From: Celerinatantimonas sp046054195
GTDB lineage: Bacteria > Pseudomonadota > Gammaproteobacteria > Enterobacterales > Celerinatantimonadaceae
DNA length: 64,000 nucleotides
Direction: 5' to 3'
NCBI RefSeq assembly: GCF_046054195.1
Contig: NZ_JBEQCS010000001.1
Location: forward strand, 1 to 64,000
The notes under the pieces were generated by a model, which saw nothing but the letters and a program-made list of their open reading frames with translations, did no database searches and had not been told where the DNA came from. Positions 53,747 to 61,848 of this stretch are shown here, in pieces. The stretch's first letter is position 1; each line of letters opens with the position of its first letter. The translations under genes were made by a program, and so were the position numbers.

Positions 53747-53900
53747 AGTCGGATAAAAAAGTTTGATCATTATTGAGGATGTTACGACGACCAAACTTGG
53801 TGAAGTGATAATAAAGTCTGATCAATATCTAGCTCCGTTTTGGACATTTCCGAGTTAAAGCATTAACTCTAACTCGTCATTTAGAATGAAAATTTCTGTG
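53744..53900 (+). mobile_element. Tn7-like left-type transposon end, copy B, inserted in intI
   Basis: The end begins TGTAGTCGGATAAAAAAGT, with TnsB-like blocks GATAAAAAAGTTTGATCA (53752-53769) and GATAATAAAGTCTGATCA (53807-53824), 55 bp apart. It is a diverged copy of the end at 52565 and interrupts intI. The common part CAATATCTAGCTC and GTTTTGGACA continues in both copies. The next element inward is attC site 2. Confidence 0.72.
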
Positions 53901-54014
53901 GGCTAACGCCCGGTTAAGTTGCTGCCAACGCCATAACTCACTTACCGCAACGCACTGAAAAAATAATATTCTTTATACCTCTAGTTGGCAGTCGGCTTGA
54001 ACCGATTGTTATGT
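53901..54014 (-). repeat. Integron attC site 2 (higBA cassette)
   Basis: On the minus strand it starts with ACATAAC AATCGGTTCAAG and ends CGGGCGTTAGCC. TGCCAAC pairs with GTTGGCA inside, with a long variable middle. The first half resembles class 1 cassette sites (TAACAATTCGTTCAAG). The higA stop codon TAA is part of its R'' box. Confidence 0.85.
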
Positions 54015-54326
54015 GCGTAGTTCAGTATCTTGCACTGAAAACAAAGGCTTTACTGATTTTGCTTCGTCTTGATAACGATTTCTTGTATCCCACAAATCTA
54101 CCGAGTGCTGGATATTAAGCCAAAACTCTGGGGTATTGCCTAGCGCAGCCGCAAGTTTAATTGCAAGTGGTGCAGTCAAAGTACCACCGTTAATCAAGTG
54201 ACTAACTGTATTTCTATGCACACCCATTGCTTCAGCTAAAGTTTTGGATGTAATTTCCATAGGCTCTAAGAACTCAAGCTTGAGCATTTCACCTACACCA
54301 ACTGGACGACGTTTAGTTCTACGCAT
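54009..54326 (-). CDS. higA: HigA-type antitoxin
   Basis: This 105-residue antitoxin of the HigA/VapI family carries a helix-turn-helix: MEITSKTLAEAMGVHRNTVSHLINGGTLTAPLAIKLAAALGNTPEFWLNIQ. It should neutralise HigB and repress the operon. The toxin gene comes first (higB-higA), the usual order for Hig systems. The stop codon falls inside the attC R'' box, showing that the pair is an integron cassette. Confidence 0.92.
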   Translation of the reverse strand: MRRTKRRPVGVGEMLKLEFLEPMEITSKTLAEAMGVHRNTVSHLINGGTLTAPLAIKLAAALGNTPEFWLNIQHSVDLWDTRNRYQDEAKSVKPLFSVQDTELRT

Positions 54327-54336
54327 TACCCTTACC

Positions 54337-54624
54337 TCAATATTTATGAGGGTCTAAATAGGTGTCTTCTGCTACACCGTTAACCCATTTAAAAACCAAA
54401 CGATACTGTTTGTTCACTCGTATAGAGCACCAATCTTTCAAGTTCCCCTCAAGGTGTTCGAACCGGTTACCCGGTGGAACCCTCAAGTCAGATTCAGCTT
54501 TTGCTGCATCTAATATTTCAAGCTTACGAAACAAAGCATTCTCGATAGTATTAGGGATTAAACGATGTCGCGCATCCTCTTCGTAGAACGCTTCGAGCCA
54601 GTTATCTTTAAAATTTACCGCCAT
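54337..54624 (-). CDS. higB: HigB-type toxin (RelE superfamily mRNA interferase)
   Basis: This 95-residue toxin cleaves mRNA on the ribosome in related systems. It has the RelE/ParE-like pattern: ALFRKLEILDAAKAESDLRVPPGNRFEHLEGNLKDWCSIRVNKQYRLVFKW, ending with YLDPHKY. It starts just downstream of palindromic operators. With HigA it forms a stabilising module, as is common for TA cassettes in vibrio superintegrons. Confidence 0.92.
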   Translation of the reverse strand: MAVNFKDNWLEAFYEEDARHRLIPNTIENALFRKLEILDAAKAESDLRVPPGNRFEHLEGNLKDWCSIRVNKQYRLVFKWVNGVAEDTYLDPHKY

Positions 54625-54630
54625 GCTATT

Positions 54631-54686
54631 GCACAGTCTTATTGTGCATCAATGATACGATAATAGCGCACATTCTCATTGTGCGC
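54631..54686 (-). promoter_or_regulatory. Paired HigA operator palindromes
   Basis: Two palindromes of the same type, GCACA-N7-TGTGC, lie just upstream of higB at 54631-54647 and 54668-54684, the second extended to GCGCACA/TGTGCGC. Their centres are 37 bp apart. They fit autorepression by HigA and the HigBA complex. Confidence 0.7.
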
Positions 54687-54870
54687 AAGATATGCAAATT
54701 CATAAATTATCATGAGATGCAGACGATGTTACTGCACCTTGCTATCTATGGCTCTGTGAGCGTATGAGTATTATTTGCCATTAATAAATTAGATTAAAAT
54801 GCGATCAAATCTATTGCAAAGTAAAAATAGCCTAGCCAATAATGGGGCAAAATTGAGTCAGAAATAATCA
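54687..54870. other. Gap between higBA promoter and Tn7-like right end
   Basis: This stretch is A/T-rich. I see no gene and no clear repeat here, and could not find the cassette's 5' junction. Confidence 0.4.
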
Positions 54871-54933
54871 TCATAAAACGTCAAAAATGATCAAACTATA
54901 TTAACTTTGATCAAACTTTATTATCCGATTACA
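54871..54933 (-). mobile_element. Tn7-like right-type transposon end near glmS
   Basis: Read inward on the minus strand from 54933, it begins TGTAATCGGATAATAAAGT. Two adjoining TnsB-like blocks lie on the plus strand as TGATCAAACTTTATTATCC (54908) and TGATCAAACTATATTAA (54888), 20 bp apart. Closely packed sites like this are characteristic of Tn7-R. It lies 99 bp from the glmS stop codon, with the R-end facing glmS as in Tn7. The first 26 bp match copy A at 25 positions in inverted orientation. Confidence 0.72.
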
Positions 54934-54950
54934 GTTGAACTTTGATGATT

Positions 54951-54986
54951 AAAAAATGGCGATAACCTATTCGATTATCGCCATTT
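54951..54986 (-). terminator. glmS terminator
   Basis: A perfect 12-bp stem (AAATGGCGATAA / TTATCGCCATTT) with a 9-nt loop is followed by T residues on the minus strand. It lies between glmS and the Tn7-like end. Confidence 0.9.
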
Positions 54987-55032
54987 AAACGAGCAGTAGT
55001 TGAGCTTTTATAGTTTTATTGAAAGAAAATAT

Positions 55033-56865
55033 CTATTCAACTGTAACTGATTTTGCCAAGTTGCGCGGCTGATCGACATCGGTGCCTTTAATTAAAGCAA
55101 CATAGTAAGCTAACAATTGTGTTGGAACGGTGTAGATCACTGGGGCAATCAGCTCATCGATATGCGGAAGATTGATAACCTTCATGGTTTCATCGCTTTT
55201 GAAGTTAGCGTCTTTATCGGCAAATACATACAACAAACCACCACGGGCACGTACTTCTTCGATGTTCGATTTCAGTTTTTCCAATAATTCGTTGTTAGGA
55301 GCCACAACAATAATTGGCATCTGGGCATCAATTAGCGCCAGCGGTCCGTGTTTAAGTTCCCCTGCCGCATAGGCTTCAGCGTGAATATAAGAGATCTCTT
55401 TCATTTTAAGAGCCCCTTCAAGCGCGATTGGATACTGACTACCGCGACCTAAAAACAGGCTATGTTGCTTATCGGCAAACTCTTCGGCGAGCTGTTCAAT
55501 CTCTTTATCAAGGGTCAGCGTCTGCTCAATTTTGGCAGGTAAACTCAACAACCCTTGCACAATTTCCTGCTCTTTAGCTTTATCGAGTCCTTTATGACGG
55601 CCAATAGCGACCACCAGCATCAACAATGCAGCCAGCTGTACGGTAAAGGCTTTGGTCGAGGCGACACCAATTTCAACGCCTGCATTCATCATATAAGCCA
55701 TATCGGATTCACGAACCAATGAAGAGCCCGCAACGTTACAGATAGTCAGTGATGCCATGTAGCCCATATCTTTGGCTAACCGTAAGGCCGCTAAAGTGTC
55801 AGCTGTTTCACCACTTTGTGAAAGCGTCACTAACAGGCTATTTTTCGGAACAAATGAACGGCGATAACGAAACTCAGAGGCAATTTCCACATTACAAGAA
55901 ACACCGGCTAACTCTTCAAACCAATAGCGAGAAACCATCCCTGAGTTATAAGAAGTACCACACGCAATAATCTGCACATGTTCAATATTTGGCAACAATT
56001 CCCCGGCTTGAGCGCCAAAGGCACTATCGAGCACACTACCGCCTTTAATGCGCCCTTCTAAAGTCTGTTGCAGTGCTTGGGGCTGTTCAAAAATTTCTTT
56101 GGCCATAAAGTGTTTATATTGGCCTTTATCGCCACTGTCATGAGAGGCGCTTGATTCGGTAATTTCCCGTTCAACCAGTTCGCCATTTTTATCAAAGATG
56201 GTGACAGACTGACGCGTAATTTGCGCCACATCGCCTTCTTCAAGATAAGAAAAGCGACGAGTCACAGGTAAAAGAGCCAATTGGTCGGAAGCCACAAAGT
56301 TCTCACCGAGCCCATAGCCAATCACCAGCGGGCTACCAGAACGAGCAACGACAATGCTTTCAGGATGACGTTTATCCATGATTGCCATCCCATAGGCGCC
56401 TTCTAATTGAGAACTAGCCACTTGCACAGCTTCACGCAGCGAGCTATGAGTTTTAAGCAGATCATGAATCAAATGCGCAATCACTTCGGTGTCAGTATCA
56501 GAGGTAAACTCATAACCTTTGTCTTTGAGCATTTGCCGAAGTGGCTGATAGTTTTCAATGATACCGTTGTGCACAACCGCAATTGTTCCACATGAAACAT
56601 GTGGATGAGCATTGCGTTCACTTGGTTCGCCATGAGTTGCCCAGCGTGTATGAGCAATACCCGTTCCACCGTTTAATGGTGATTGGGCTAACGCGTCTTT
56701 AAGTGCCTGAACTTTGCCCACACAACGAACGCGCTGCAGCTCACCACTGGCATCAATGGTGGCAACACCAGCTGAGTCATAACCGCGATATTCCAAACGA
56801 TGTAAGCCTTCAACCAGAATGTCAGCGACATCGCGCTGCGCAACTGCCCCTACAATTCCACACAT
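55033..56865 (-). CDS. glmS: Glutamine--fructose-6-phosphate aminotransferase GlmS
   Basis: This 610-residue enzyme makes glucosamine-6-phosphate from fructose-6-phosphate and glutamine, the first step to UDP-GlcNAc. It starts MCGIVGAVAQRDVADILVEGLHRLEYRGYDSAGVA, with the nucleophile Cys2, followed by the glutaminase domain and two SIS isomerase domains (SQSGETADTLAALR, GRGSQYPIALEGALKMKEISYIHAEAYAAGELKHGPLALI). The 3' end (NLAKSVTVE) is the conserved site read by TnsD of Tn7. It follows the DeoR gene by 39 bp and is probably co-transcribed with it. Confidence 0.97.
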   Translation of the reverse strand: MCGIVGAVAQRDVADILVEGLHRLEYRGYDSAGVATIDASGELQRVRCVGKVQALKDALAQSPLNGGTGIAHTRWATHGEPSERNAHPHVSCGTIAVVHNGIIENYQPLRQMLKDKGYEFTSDTDTEVIAHLIHDLLKTHSSLREAVQVASSQLEGAYGMAIMDKRHPESIVVARSGSPLVIGYGLGENFVASDQLALLPVTRRFSYLEEGDVAQITRQSVTIFDKNGELVEREITESSASHDSGDKGQYKHFMAKEIFEQPQALQQTLEGRIKGGSVLDSAFGAQAGELLPNIEHVQIIACGTSYNSGMVSRYWFEELAGVSCNVEIASEFRYRRSFVPKNSLLVTLSQSGETADTLAALRLAKDMGYMASLTICNVAGSSLVRESDMAYMMNAGVEIGVASTKAFTVQLAALLMLVVAIGRHKGLDKAKEQEIVQGLLSLPAKIEQTLTLDKEIEQLAEEFADKQHSLFLGRGSQYPIALEGALKMKEISYIHAEAYAAGELKHGPLALIDAQMPIIVVAPNNELLEKLKSNIEEVRARGGLLYVFADKDANFKSDETMKVINLPHIDELIAPVIYTVPTQLLAYYVALIKGTDVDQPRNLAKSVTVE

Positions 56866-56904
56866 ATCCGTACCCTCAATCTGTTAATTCTGTCGTTAAA
56901 TTCG

Positions 56905-57666
56905 TTACGCTAAAATGACCTGGACACCCTGAGCCTCAATGGCTTGTCGGTCTTCATCAGCGATTTGGTGATCGGTAACCAAAGTTGTTATCTGCTGCCA
57001 CGAAAGTTCGAGGTTGTGCATCTTGCGCCCCACTTTATTGGACTCGGCCATCACGATGACCTCTCTTGAAACATCAGCCATCACGCGGCTCAAACCAAAC
57101 AGTTCGTTAAACGTGGTAGTGCCGCGTTCAACATCAATGCCATCGGCGCCGATAAACAGCTGGTCGAAGTCATATGACTTGAGCACTTCCTCTGCAACTT
57201 TGCCCTGAAACGCTTCTGAATGCGGATCCCAAGTGCCTCCGGTCATCAAAAGTACGGGCTCATTTTCAAGCTCACGCAGTGCAGCGGCTATCGACAAGGA
57301 GTTGGTCATCACCACCAACCCTTGTTTGGCTGATAATTCCGGGATTAAAGCGGCTGTTGTTGAGCCTGAATCCAAGATGATTCGATGGTGATCTTTAATT
57401 AGTCCAGCAGTAGCAGTTGCAATCAATTTCTTTCGTTTCGAAACTTCTTGTTCGTTTGTTTCGATCAGCAGTTCACTTGGCAAAGGCACCGCGCCACCAT
57501 AACGACGGAGCAATAACCCATTTTCTTCTAACTCAGCTAAGTCTTTACGAATGGTGACTTCTGATGTATTAAACTGTTGAGCTAGTTGATCAACCTTTAA
57601 TTCACCCGAGGCATTTAACTGCTCGATAATCAGACGTCGTCGTTGCTGAGTATTACGCTTTGCCAT
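56905..57666 (-). CDS. DeoR-family regulator upstream of glmS
   Basis: This 253-residue regulator has an N-terminal DeoR helix-turn-helix (RRRLIIEQLNASGELKVDQLAQQFNTSEVTIRKDLAELEENGLLLRRYGGA) and a sugar-phosphate sensor domain (DSGSTTAALIPEL, FIGADGIDVERGTTTFNE). Its place directly before glmS suggests that it controls amino-sugar genes, as GlmR/AgaR-like proteins do. A palindrome ahead of it probably allows autoregulation. Confidence 0.88.
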   Translation of the reverse strand: MAKRNTQQRRRLIIEQLNASGELKVDQLAQQFNTSEVTIRKDLAELEENGLLLRRYGGAVPLPSELLIETNEQEVSKRKKLIATATAGLIKDHHRIILDSGSTTAALIPELSAKQGLVVMTNSLSIAAALRELENEPVLLMTGGTWDPHSEAFQGKVAEEVLKSYDFDQLFIGADGIDVERGTTTFNELFGLSRVMADVSREVIVMAESNKVGRKMHNLELSWQQITTLVTDHQIADEDRQAIEAQGVQVILA

Positions 57667-57680
57667 GAAAACAACTTATT

Positions 57681-57701
57681 TAAGTTTCAAACTGAAACTT
57701 A
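57681..57701. promoter_or_regulatory. Putative DeoR-type operator
   Basis: Perfect 9-bp arms, TAAGTTTCA and TGAAACTTA, enclose AAC, 14 bp upstream of the DeoR gene start. TTTC-containing repeats are typical of DeoR-family operators. Confidence 0.65.
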
Positions 57702-57784
57702 TTATGATCAATTCGAAAGATAAGATCAACCCACCGAGCCAAAAATCGGCAGGTTTATTCGGCTCAACAGGAAGGGAGTAAAAA

Positions 57785-58339
57785 TTAAAACTGAAAATGG
57801 GGATTGGTTTTGGCGGTAAGAATGTGATCCTGCCATTGGTCATTAATAAATAGATAGTCTTTCGCTATCCCCTCTTTGGCAAAGCCAAGACGTTGCAAGA
57901 GTGCACCACTGCGCTGATTTGTTGGAATGTAGTTTGCCATTAATCGATGCAACTTAAGCTGGGTGAATATTTCCGGGATGGCATCCGATAAGATCTCATT
58001 CATAACCCCACGGCCTTGATATCTCTCATCTAATCCATAGCCAAGGTGAGCGGCCTGAAAAATCCCACGAACAATATTCGAGACATTAACCGTTGCAATG
58101 ACTTTTTGCCCATCGCGATCAAGCGCCACCAGCGGCAAAGCAAGATCTTGATGATAAAGTTTTAATAGCGCGGCAATGGTTTGCTGGGTGTTTTTTAATG
58201 TGAAATACGCTTCGCTTCTCGGCGGTTCCCAAGGTGCCAAATGGTCGCGATTGCGAATTTTATAGTCGGTTAAAAATGGCGCTAATCCAGGTTGCAGTAA
58301 CACCACCTGAGCACGTTCGGTCACCAGATGAAACTTCAC
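57785..58339 (-). CDS. GNAT acetyltransferase, RimJ-like
   Basis: This 184-residue acetyltransferase uses acetyl-CoA, with the GNAT core AHLGYGLDERYQGRGVMNEILSDAI, where QGRGVM binds the pyrophosphate, and NQRSGALLQRLGFAKEGIAKDYLFINDQWQDHI near the end. The closest-looking group is RimJ/RimL, which acetylate ribosomal protein N-termini, but related enzymes modify other amines. It stands between the DeoR regulator and glmU on the same strand; a link to amino-sugar metabolism is not shown. Confidence 0.82.
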   Translation of the reverse strand: MKFHLVTERAQVVLLQPGLAPFLTDYKIRNRDHLAPWEPPRSEAYFTLKNTQQTIAALLKLYHQDLALPLVALDRDGQKVIATVNVSNIVRGIFQAAHLGYGLDERYQGRGVMNEILSDAIPEIFTQLKLHRLMANYIPTNQRSGALLQRLGFAKEGIAKDYLFINDQWQDHILTAKTNPHFQF

Positions 58340-58411
58340 AGCGGCTCCTTTTTATATGTGAATACAAAATAAAATCGGCATCTGACAAGATGCCGATAAC
58401 AACGTGTTAGC

Positions 58412-59776
58412 TTAAGATTTTTTAACTGGCCGCTGCCAATGAGGAACCACAGTTTGAGGCGTTCTAGAAATGGTTAACTGTTCGGCTGGCGCATCCTTGG
58501 TCACGGTTGAACCTGCGGCAATTGTTGCGTTTTTGCCAATATGAACGGGAGCAACTAACTGCGAATCACTACCGATGAAAGCACCATCTTCAATCACCGT
58601 TTTAAATTTATTCACGCCGTCATAATTACAGGTAATGGTCCCTGCGCCGATGTTCACATTGGCACCAATTTGAGCATCTCCAAGATAAGTTAAGTGGCCA
58701 CATTTGGAACCTTTACCTAAGGAAGCTTTTTTCATTTCAACGAAATTGCCAATATGGGCATCTTCGGCTAATTTAGCACCTGGTCGCATCCGCGCAAACG
58801 GCCCTGCAGAGCTGCCTTTTTCAAGGATAGCGCCTTCAATGACGGTATTGGGTTTAATTTCACAGCCATCGCCAATCTCGCAATCACTTAAAACGCAGTT
58901 AGCACCAATACTCACATCATTGCCCAAAACCACTTTACCTTGAAAAACACAGTTCACATCGATAAAGCAATCTGAGCCATGTTCTAAGCTGCCGCGCAAA
59001 TCAAAGCGGGCGGGATCAGCTAAAGACACACCAAAGGTTAAAAGTTTATTGGCAAGTTTGAGCTGATAAGCTCGCTCAAGGGCGGCTTGCTGCACACGGC
59101 TATTTACGCCTGCAACTTCATTAGCGCTTAACGCTTCAACATAACCAATCGAGCGCCCTTCATTCACGGCCAACGCAATCACATCGGTGGCGTAATATTC
59201 TTTCTGGGCGTTGTCATTGGAGAGTTTAGACAGAAAATGTTTCCAATCTTTACCACTACTGGCCATGATGCCCGTGTTCACTTCATTAATCGTGCGCTGC
59301 TCAGCGCTTGCATCTTTATGCTCAACAATGGCGGTAATATGTCCTTGTGAATCACGAATAATTCGGCCATATCCGGTTGGATCATCCTGTTTCACCGTCA
59401 ATAGTGCGATGCCATCATCAGGTTTTTCCGCCATTAACCGTTTGAGGGTTTCGGTTTCAACGAGCGGTGTATCCCCGTAGAGCATCAATACCGTTTCATC
59501 ATCGCTAAAATAGGGAGCGGCTTGTTGCATCGCATGGCCAGTACCAAGTTGCTCAGTTTGTTCGACCCAATTTAGGTCATCCCCTGTTAAGGCTGCTTTT
59601 AACTGCTCACCACCATAACCGTAAACCAGATGGATATTGGCACTACCTAGCGCGCGCGCGGTATCAATAACGTGCTGAACCATTGCTTTACCAGCAATCG
59701 GATGGAGAACTTTTGCCAGACGAGAATGCATCCGGGTCCCCTTCCCGGCTGCCAGGATAACCACACTTAACTTCAT
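58412..59776 (-). CDS. glmU: Bifunctional UDP-GlcNAc pyrophosphorylase / GlcN-1-P acetyltransferase GlmU
   Basis: This 454-residue enzyme acetylates glucosamine-1-phosphate and then makes UDP-GlcNAc, for peptidoglycan and LPS. The N-terminal uridyltransferase begins MKLSVVILAAGKGTRMHS; the C-terminal half is a left-handed beta-helix of hexapeptide repeats with GAGTITCNYDGVNKFKT. The ATG at 59776 is chosen behind GGAG; a TTG 12 bp upstream would add four residues. Its place near atp and glmS is conserved in this group of bacteria. Confidence 0.97.
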   Translation of the reverse strand: MKLSVVILAAGKGTRMHSRLAKVLHPIAGKAMVQHVIDTARALGSANIHLVYGYGGEQLKAALTGDDLNWVEQTEQLGTGHAMQQAAPYFSDDETVLMLYGDTPLVETETLKRLMAEKPDDGIALLTVKQDDPTGYGRIIRDSQGHITAIVEHKDASAEQRTINEVNTGIMASSGKDWKHFLSKLSNDNAQKEYYATDVIALAVNEGRSIGYVEALSANEVAGVNSRVQQAALERAYQLKLANKLLTFGVSLADPARFDLRGSLEHGSDCFIDVNCVFQGKVVLGNDVSIGANCVLSDCEIGDGCEIKPNTVIEGAILEKGSSAGPFARMRPGAKLAEDAHIGNFVEMKKASLGKGSKCGHLTYLGDAQIGANVNIGAGTITCNYDGVNKFKTVIEDGAFIGSDSQLVAPVHIGKNATIAAGSTVTKDAPAEQLTISRTPQTVVPHWQRPVKKS

Positions 59777-59924
59777 GCACGACTCCAACTAATGATGAGA
59801 AAAACGGATATAAAAAAGCTAAGCAATCCATAAATTGCTTAGCTTAGTCATTTCAATTTATAGAGCTGATAGTATAGCAATTTCACATGTTATCTATCAG
59901 CCCTAAGACGTATCTCAAAGGTTT

Positions 59925-61124
59925 TTATGCCGATTGCGAAACTTCTTGTTGGCGGCGAACCAAAGCCATGCGAATAATCAGTACCACCCCAACAGTCGCT
60001 GCAACACCACCAATGGCAAAAACACTGCCATAACCATAATGGTCAGCAACAATCCCGGTAATTGGCGCTGAAATACCATAGGCTAAATCCTGAAAGGCTG
60101 AAAATGCGCCCAAGGCACTCCCGCGAATATGGGCTGGGATCTCTTTGACCACCACAATCCCCATCGATGGGAAGATCATTGAACAACCAAGCCCAGTTAA
60201 TAAAGCCCCCGCTAAACCAAAATAGAGATTAGGGGCTAACCACAGCATATACTGACCAATGGCTTCAACAATAATAGAGAGCAAGGCAACTTTGATCCCG
60301 CCAATGCGATCAGGCAAAGAACCAAATAATAATCGGGAAATCACAAAGCCACAGCCAAAGAAAGTTAAGCCGGTTCCGGCATATCCCCAATGTTGCTGCA
60401 TAAAATACAGCGAGCAAAAGGCGCCAATTACCGCAAAACCAATCCCTTGCAAACAAACCACGGCACCCGGTTTAAAGACTTGTCCAACAATTTTAACAAA
60501 CGGTGGCTGCGCATTACTTTTACTACGAGTTGGTTTCGCCGCTGGAATAGGGATGCTAATTAACCATCCAATGAGCGGCAGGATAACCCCAAGAGTCATC
60601 ACAACCACAATCCCAGTATGTTGGTAGACACCAACACCAAGTACCGAACCGACCGCAAAAGCGCCATACATGCCAGCACCAACCCAAGCCATGACACGCC
60701 CTGAATGACTCGGCCCTAACAGGCCAATTCCCCACAAGTTAATCCCGACCAACGCCTGACTTTCACCAAGGCCTAATAATAATCGGCCAACAATCAATAA
60801 CGCATAGGCGACCCAAGGGTGTAAACCATGCCAGGTGGAAACTAAGCAGAGTAAACTGGCCACGCCATAACAGGCAAATCCCCGCCAGACACATTTTTTA
60901 GCACCATAAGTATCAGCAAATTTTCCTGCATAACCACGCGTTAAAATCGTCGATAGAAATGAGATACCAACAGCTAAGCCGCCGAGTGAATTACTAAAAT
61001 GTAATCCATGGGATACATAGATAGGGATAACAGGAAGTGCCGTCGCAACGGCTAGATAAGCGATAAATAATGATGCAGTTAGCCAGGCTAGACGAACCGT
61101 ATCATTTCGCATTTCAACAACCAT
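59925..61124 (-). CDS. MFS transporter (YhhS/YfcJ-like)
   Basis: This 399-residue membrane protein has twelve predicted helices and the MFS loop 2-3 motif (GYAGKFADTYGAKK). Sequence features such as LLGLGESQALVGINLWGIGLLGPSHSGRVMAW place it near YhhS/YfcJ transporters, whose substrates are poorly known (arabinose or drug export has been suggested for relatives). AGGAGAG precedes the start. It lies between glmU and atpC. Confidence 0.85.
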   Translation of the reverse strand: MVVEMRNDTVRLAWLTASLFIAYLAVATALPVIPIYVSHGLHFSNSLGGLAVGISFLSTILTRGYAGKFADTYGAKKCVWRGFACYGVASLLCLVSTWHGLHPWVAYALLIVGRLLLGLGESQALVGINLWGIGLLGPSHSGRVMAWVGAGMYGAFAVGSVLGVGVYQHTGIVVVMTLGVILPLIGWLISIPIPAAKPTRSKSNAQPPFVKIVGQVFKPGAVVCLQGIGFAVIGAFCSLYFMQQHWGYAGTGLTFFGCGFVISRLLFGSLPDRIGGIKVALLSIIVEAIGQYMLWLAPNLYFGLAGALLTGLGCSMIFPSMGIVVVKEIPAHIRGSALGAFSAFQDLAYGISAPITGIVADHYGYGSVFAIGGVAATVGVVLIIRMALVRRQQEVSQSA

Positions 61125-61340
61125 CTGACTCTCCTAATTGATTCAAAGAGTCCATGCTGTCATAAACGATCAGACACAACGCGCTGCCACGAACAACATG
61201 GACTAAACAGCGCGTTGGTTAACGTTAAACGCTTACGATCCGGGATAAACCGAATACAAATTGTTCTGTTATGAAATCATAAATTAACTAAAACATCAAA
61301 TATTTTTAAAATAAAAATTTCAAATAATCATAAATAAAAA

Positions 61341-61363
61341 AAGGCAACCAAAATGGTTGCCTT
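61341..61363 (-). terminator. Terminator of the atp operon
   Basis: A perfect stem AAGGCAACCA / TGGTTGCCTT with an AAA loop is followed by a T-run on the minus strand, 28 bp past the atpC stop codon. Confidence 0.92.
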
Positions 61364-61391
61364 CACTATTTAATAAGCCTTGTTCGTACGC

Positions 61392-61811
61392 TTAACGACT
61401 TTTCACCATATCCAGAACACGCAGCTGAGCAATGGCTTTCATCAACTCGCTGTGAGCCTGAGCATAATCGATATCGCTATGCGGATTATTGATTCGTTCT
61501 TCAGCTGATTTTTTCGCTTTTTCAGCTTTAGCGCGATCCAAGTCTTCGCCACGGATTGCAGTATCAGCCAAAACAGTTACTAAGTTTGGCTGAACTTCTA
61601 AAATACCGCCCGAAAGATAAATGACTTCCGGTTCTCCGTGTTGTTTAACGATACGAACCATACCGGGCTTAATCGGGGTCAGCAATGGAGCATGGCCATA
61701 ACGAATACCAAGTTCCCCTTCCTGACCGGTCACCTGAATGCTCTCAACTAGCCCTGAGAACAATTTGTCCTCAGCACTAACCACATCCAGATGGACTGTC
61801 ATTGCTGCCAT
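61392..61811 (-). CDS. atpC: ATP synthase F1 epsilon subunit
   Basis: The 139-residue epsilon subunit sits on the central stalk and regulates ATPase activity. It begins MTVHLDVVSAEDKLFSGLVESIQVTGQEGELGIRYGHAPLLT after MAA, and the helical C-terminal hairpin carries DRAKAEKAKKSAEERI. GGAGG precedes the start. Last gene of the atp operon. Confidence 0.96.
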   Translation of the reverse strand: MAAMTVHLDVVSAEDKLFSGLVESIQVTGQEGELGIRYGHAPLLTPIKPGMVRIVKQHGEPEVIYLSGGILEVQPNLVTVLADTAIRGEDLDRAKAEKAKKSAEERINNPHSDIDYAQAHSELMKAIAQLRVLDMVKSR

Positions 61812-61848
61812 GATAGCCTCCTCAATCCACTATCAAAAAGTGGAAAGA

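Noticed and set aside
52560..54938. Target-site duplication around the Tn7-like ends
   Set aside because: The 5-bp flanks CTATC, ACAGA and GTTGA do not match each other, so I make no claim of a simple intact insertion.
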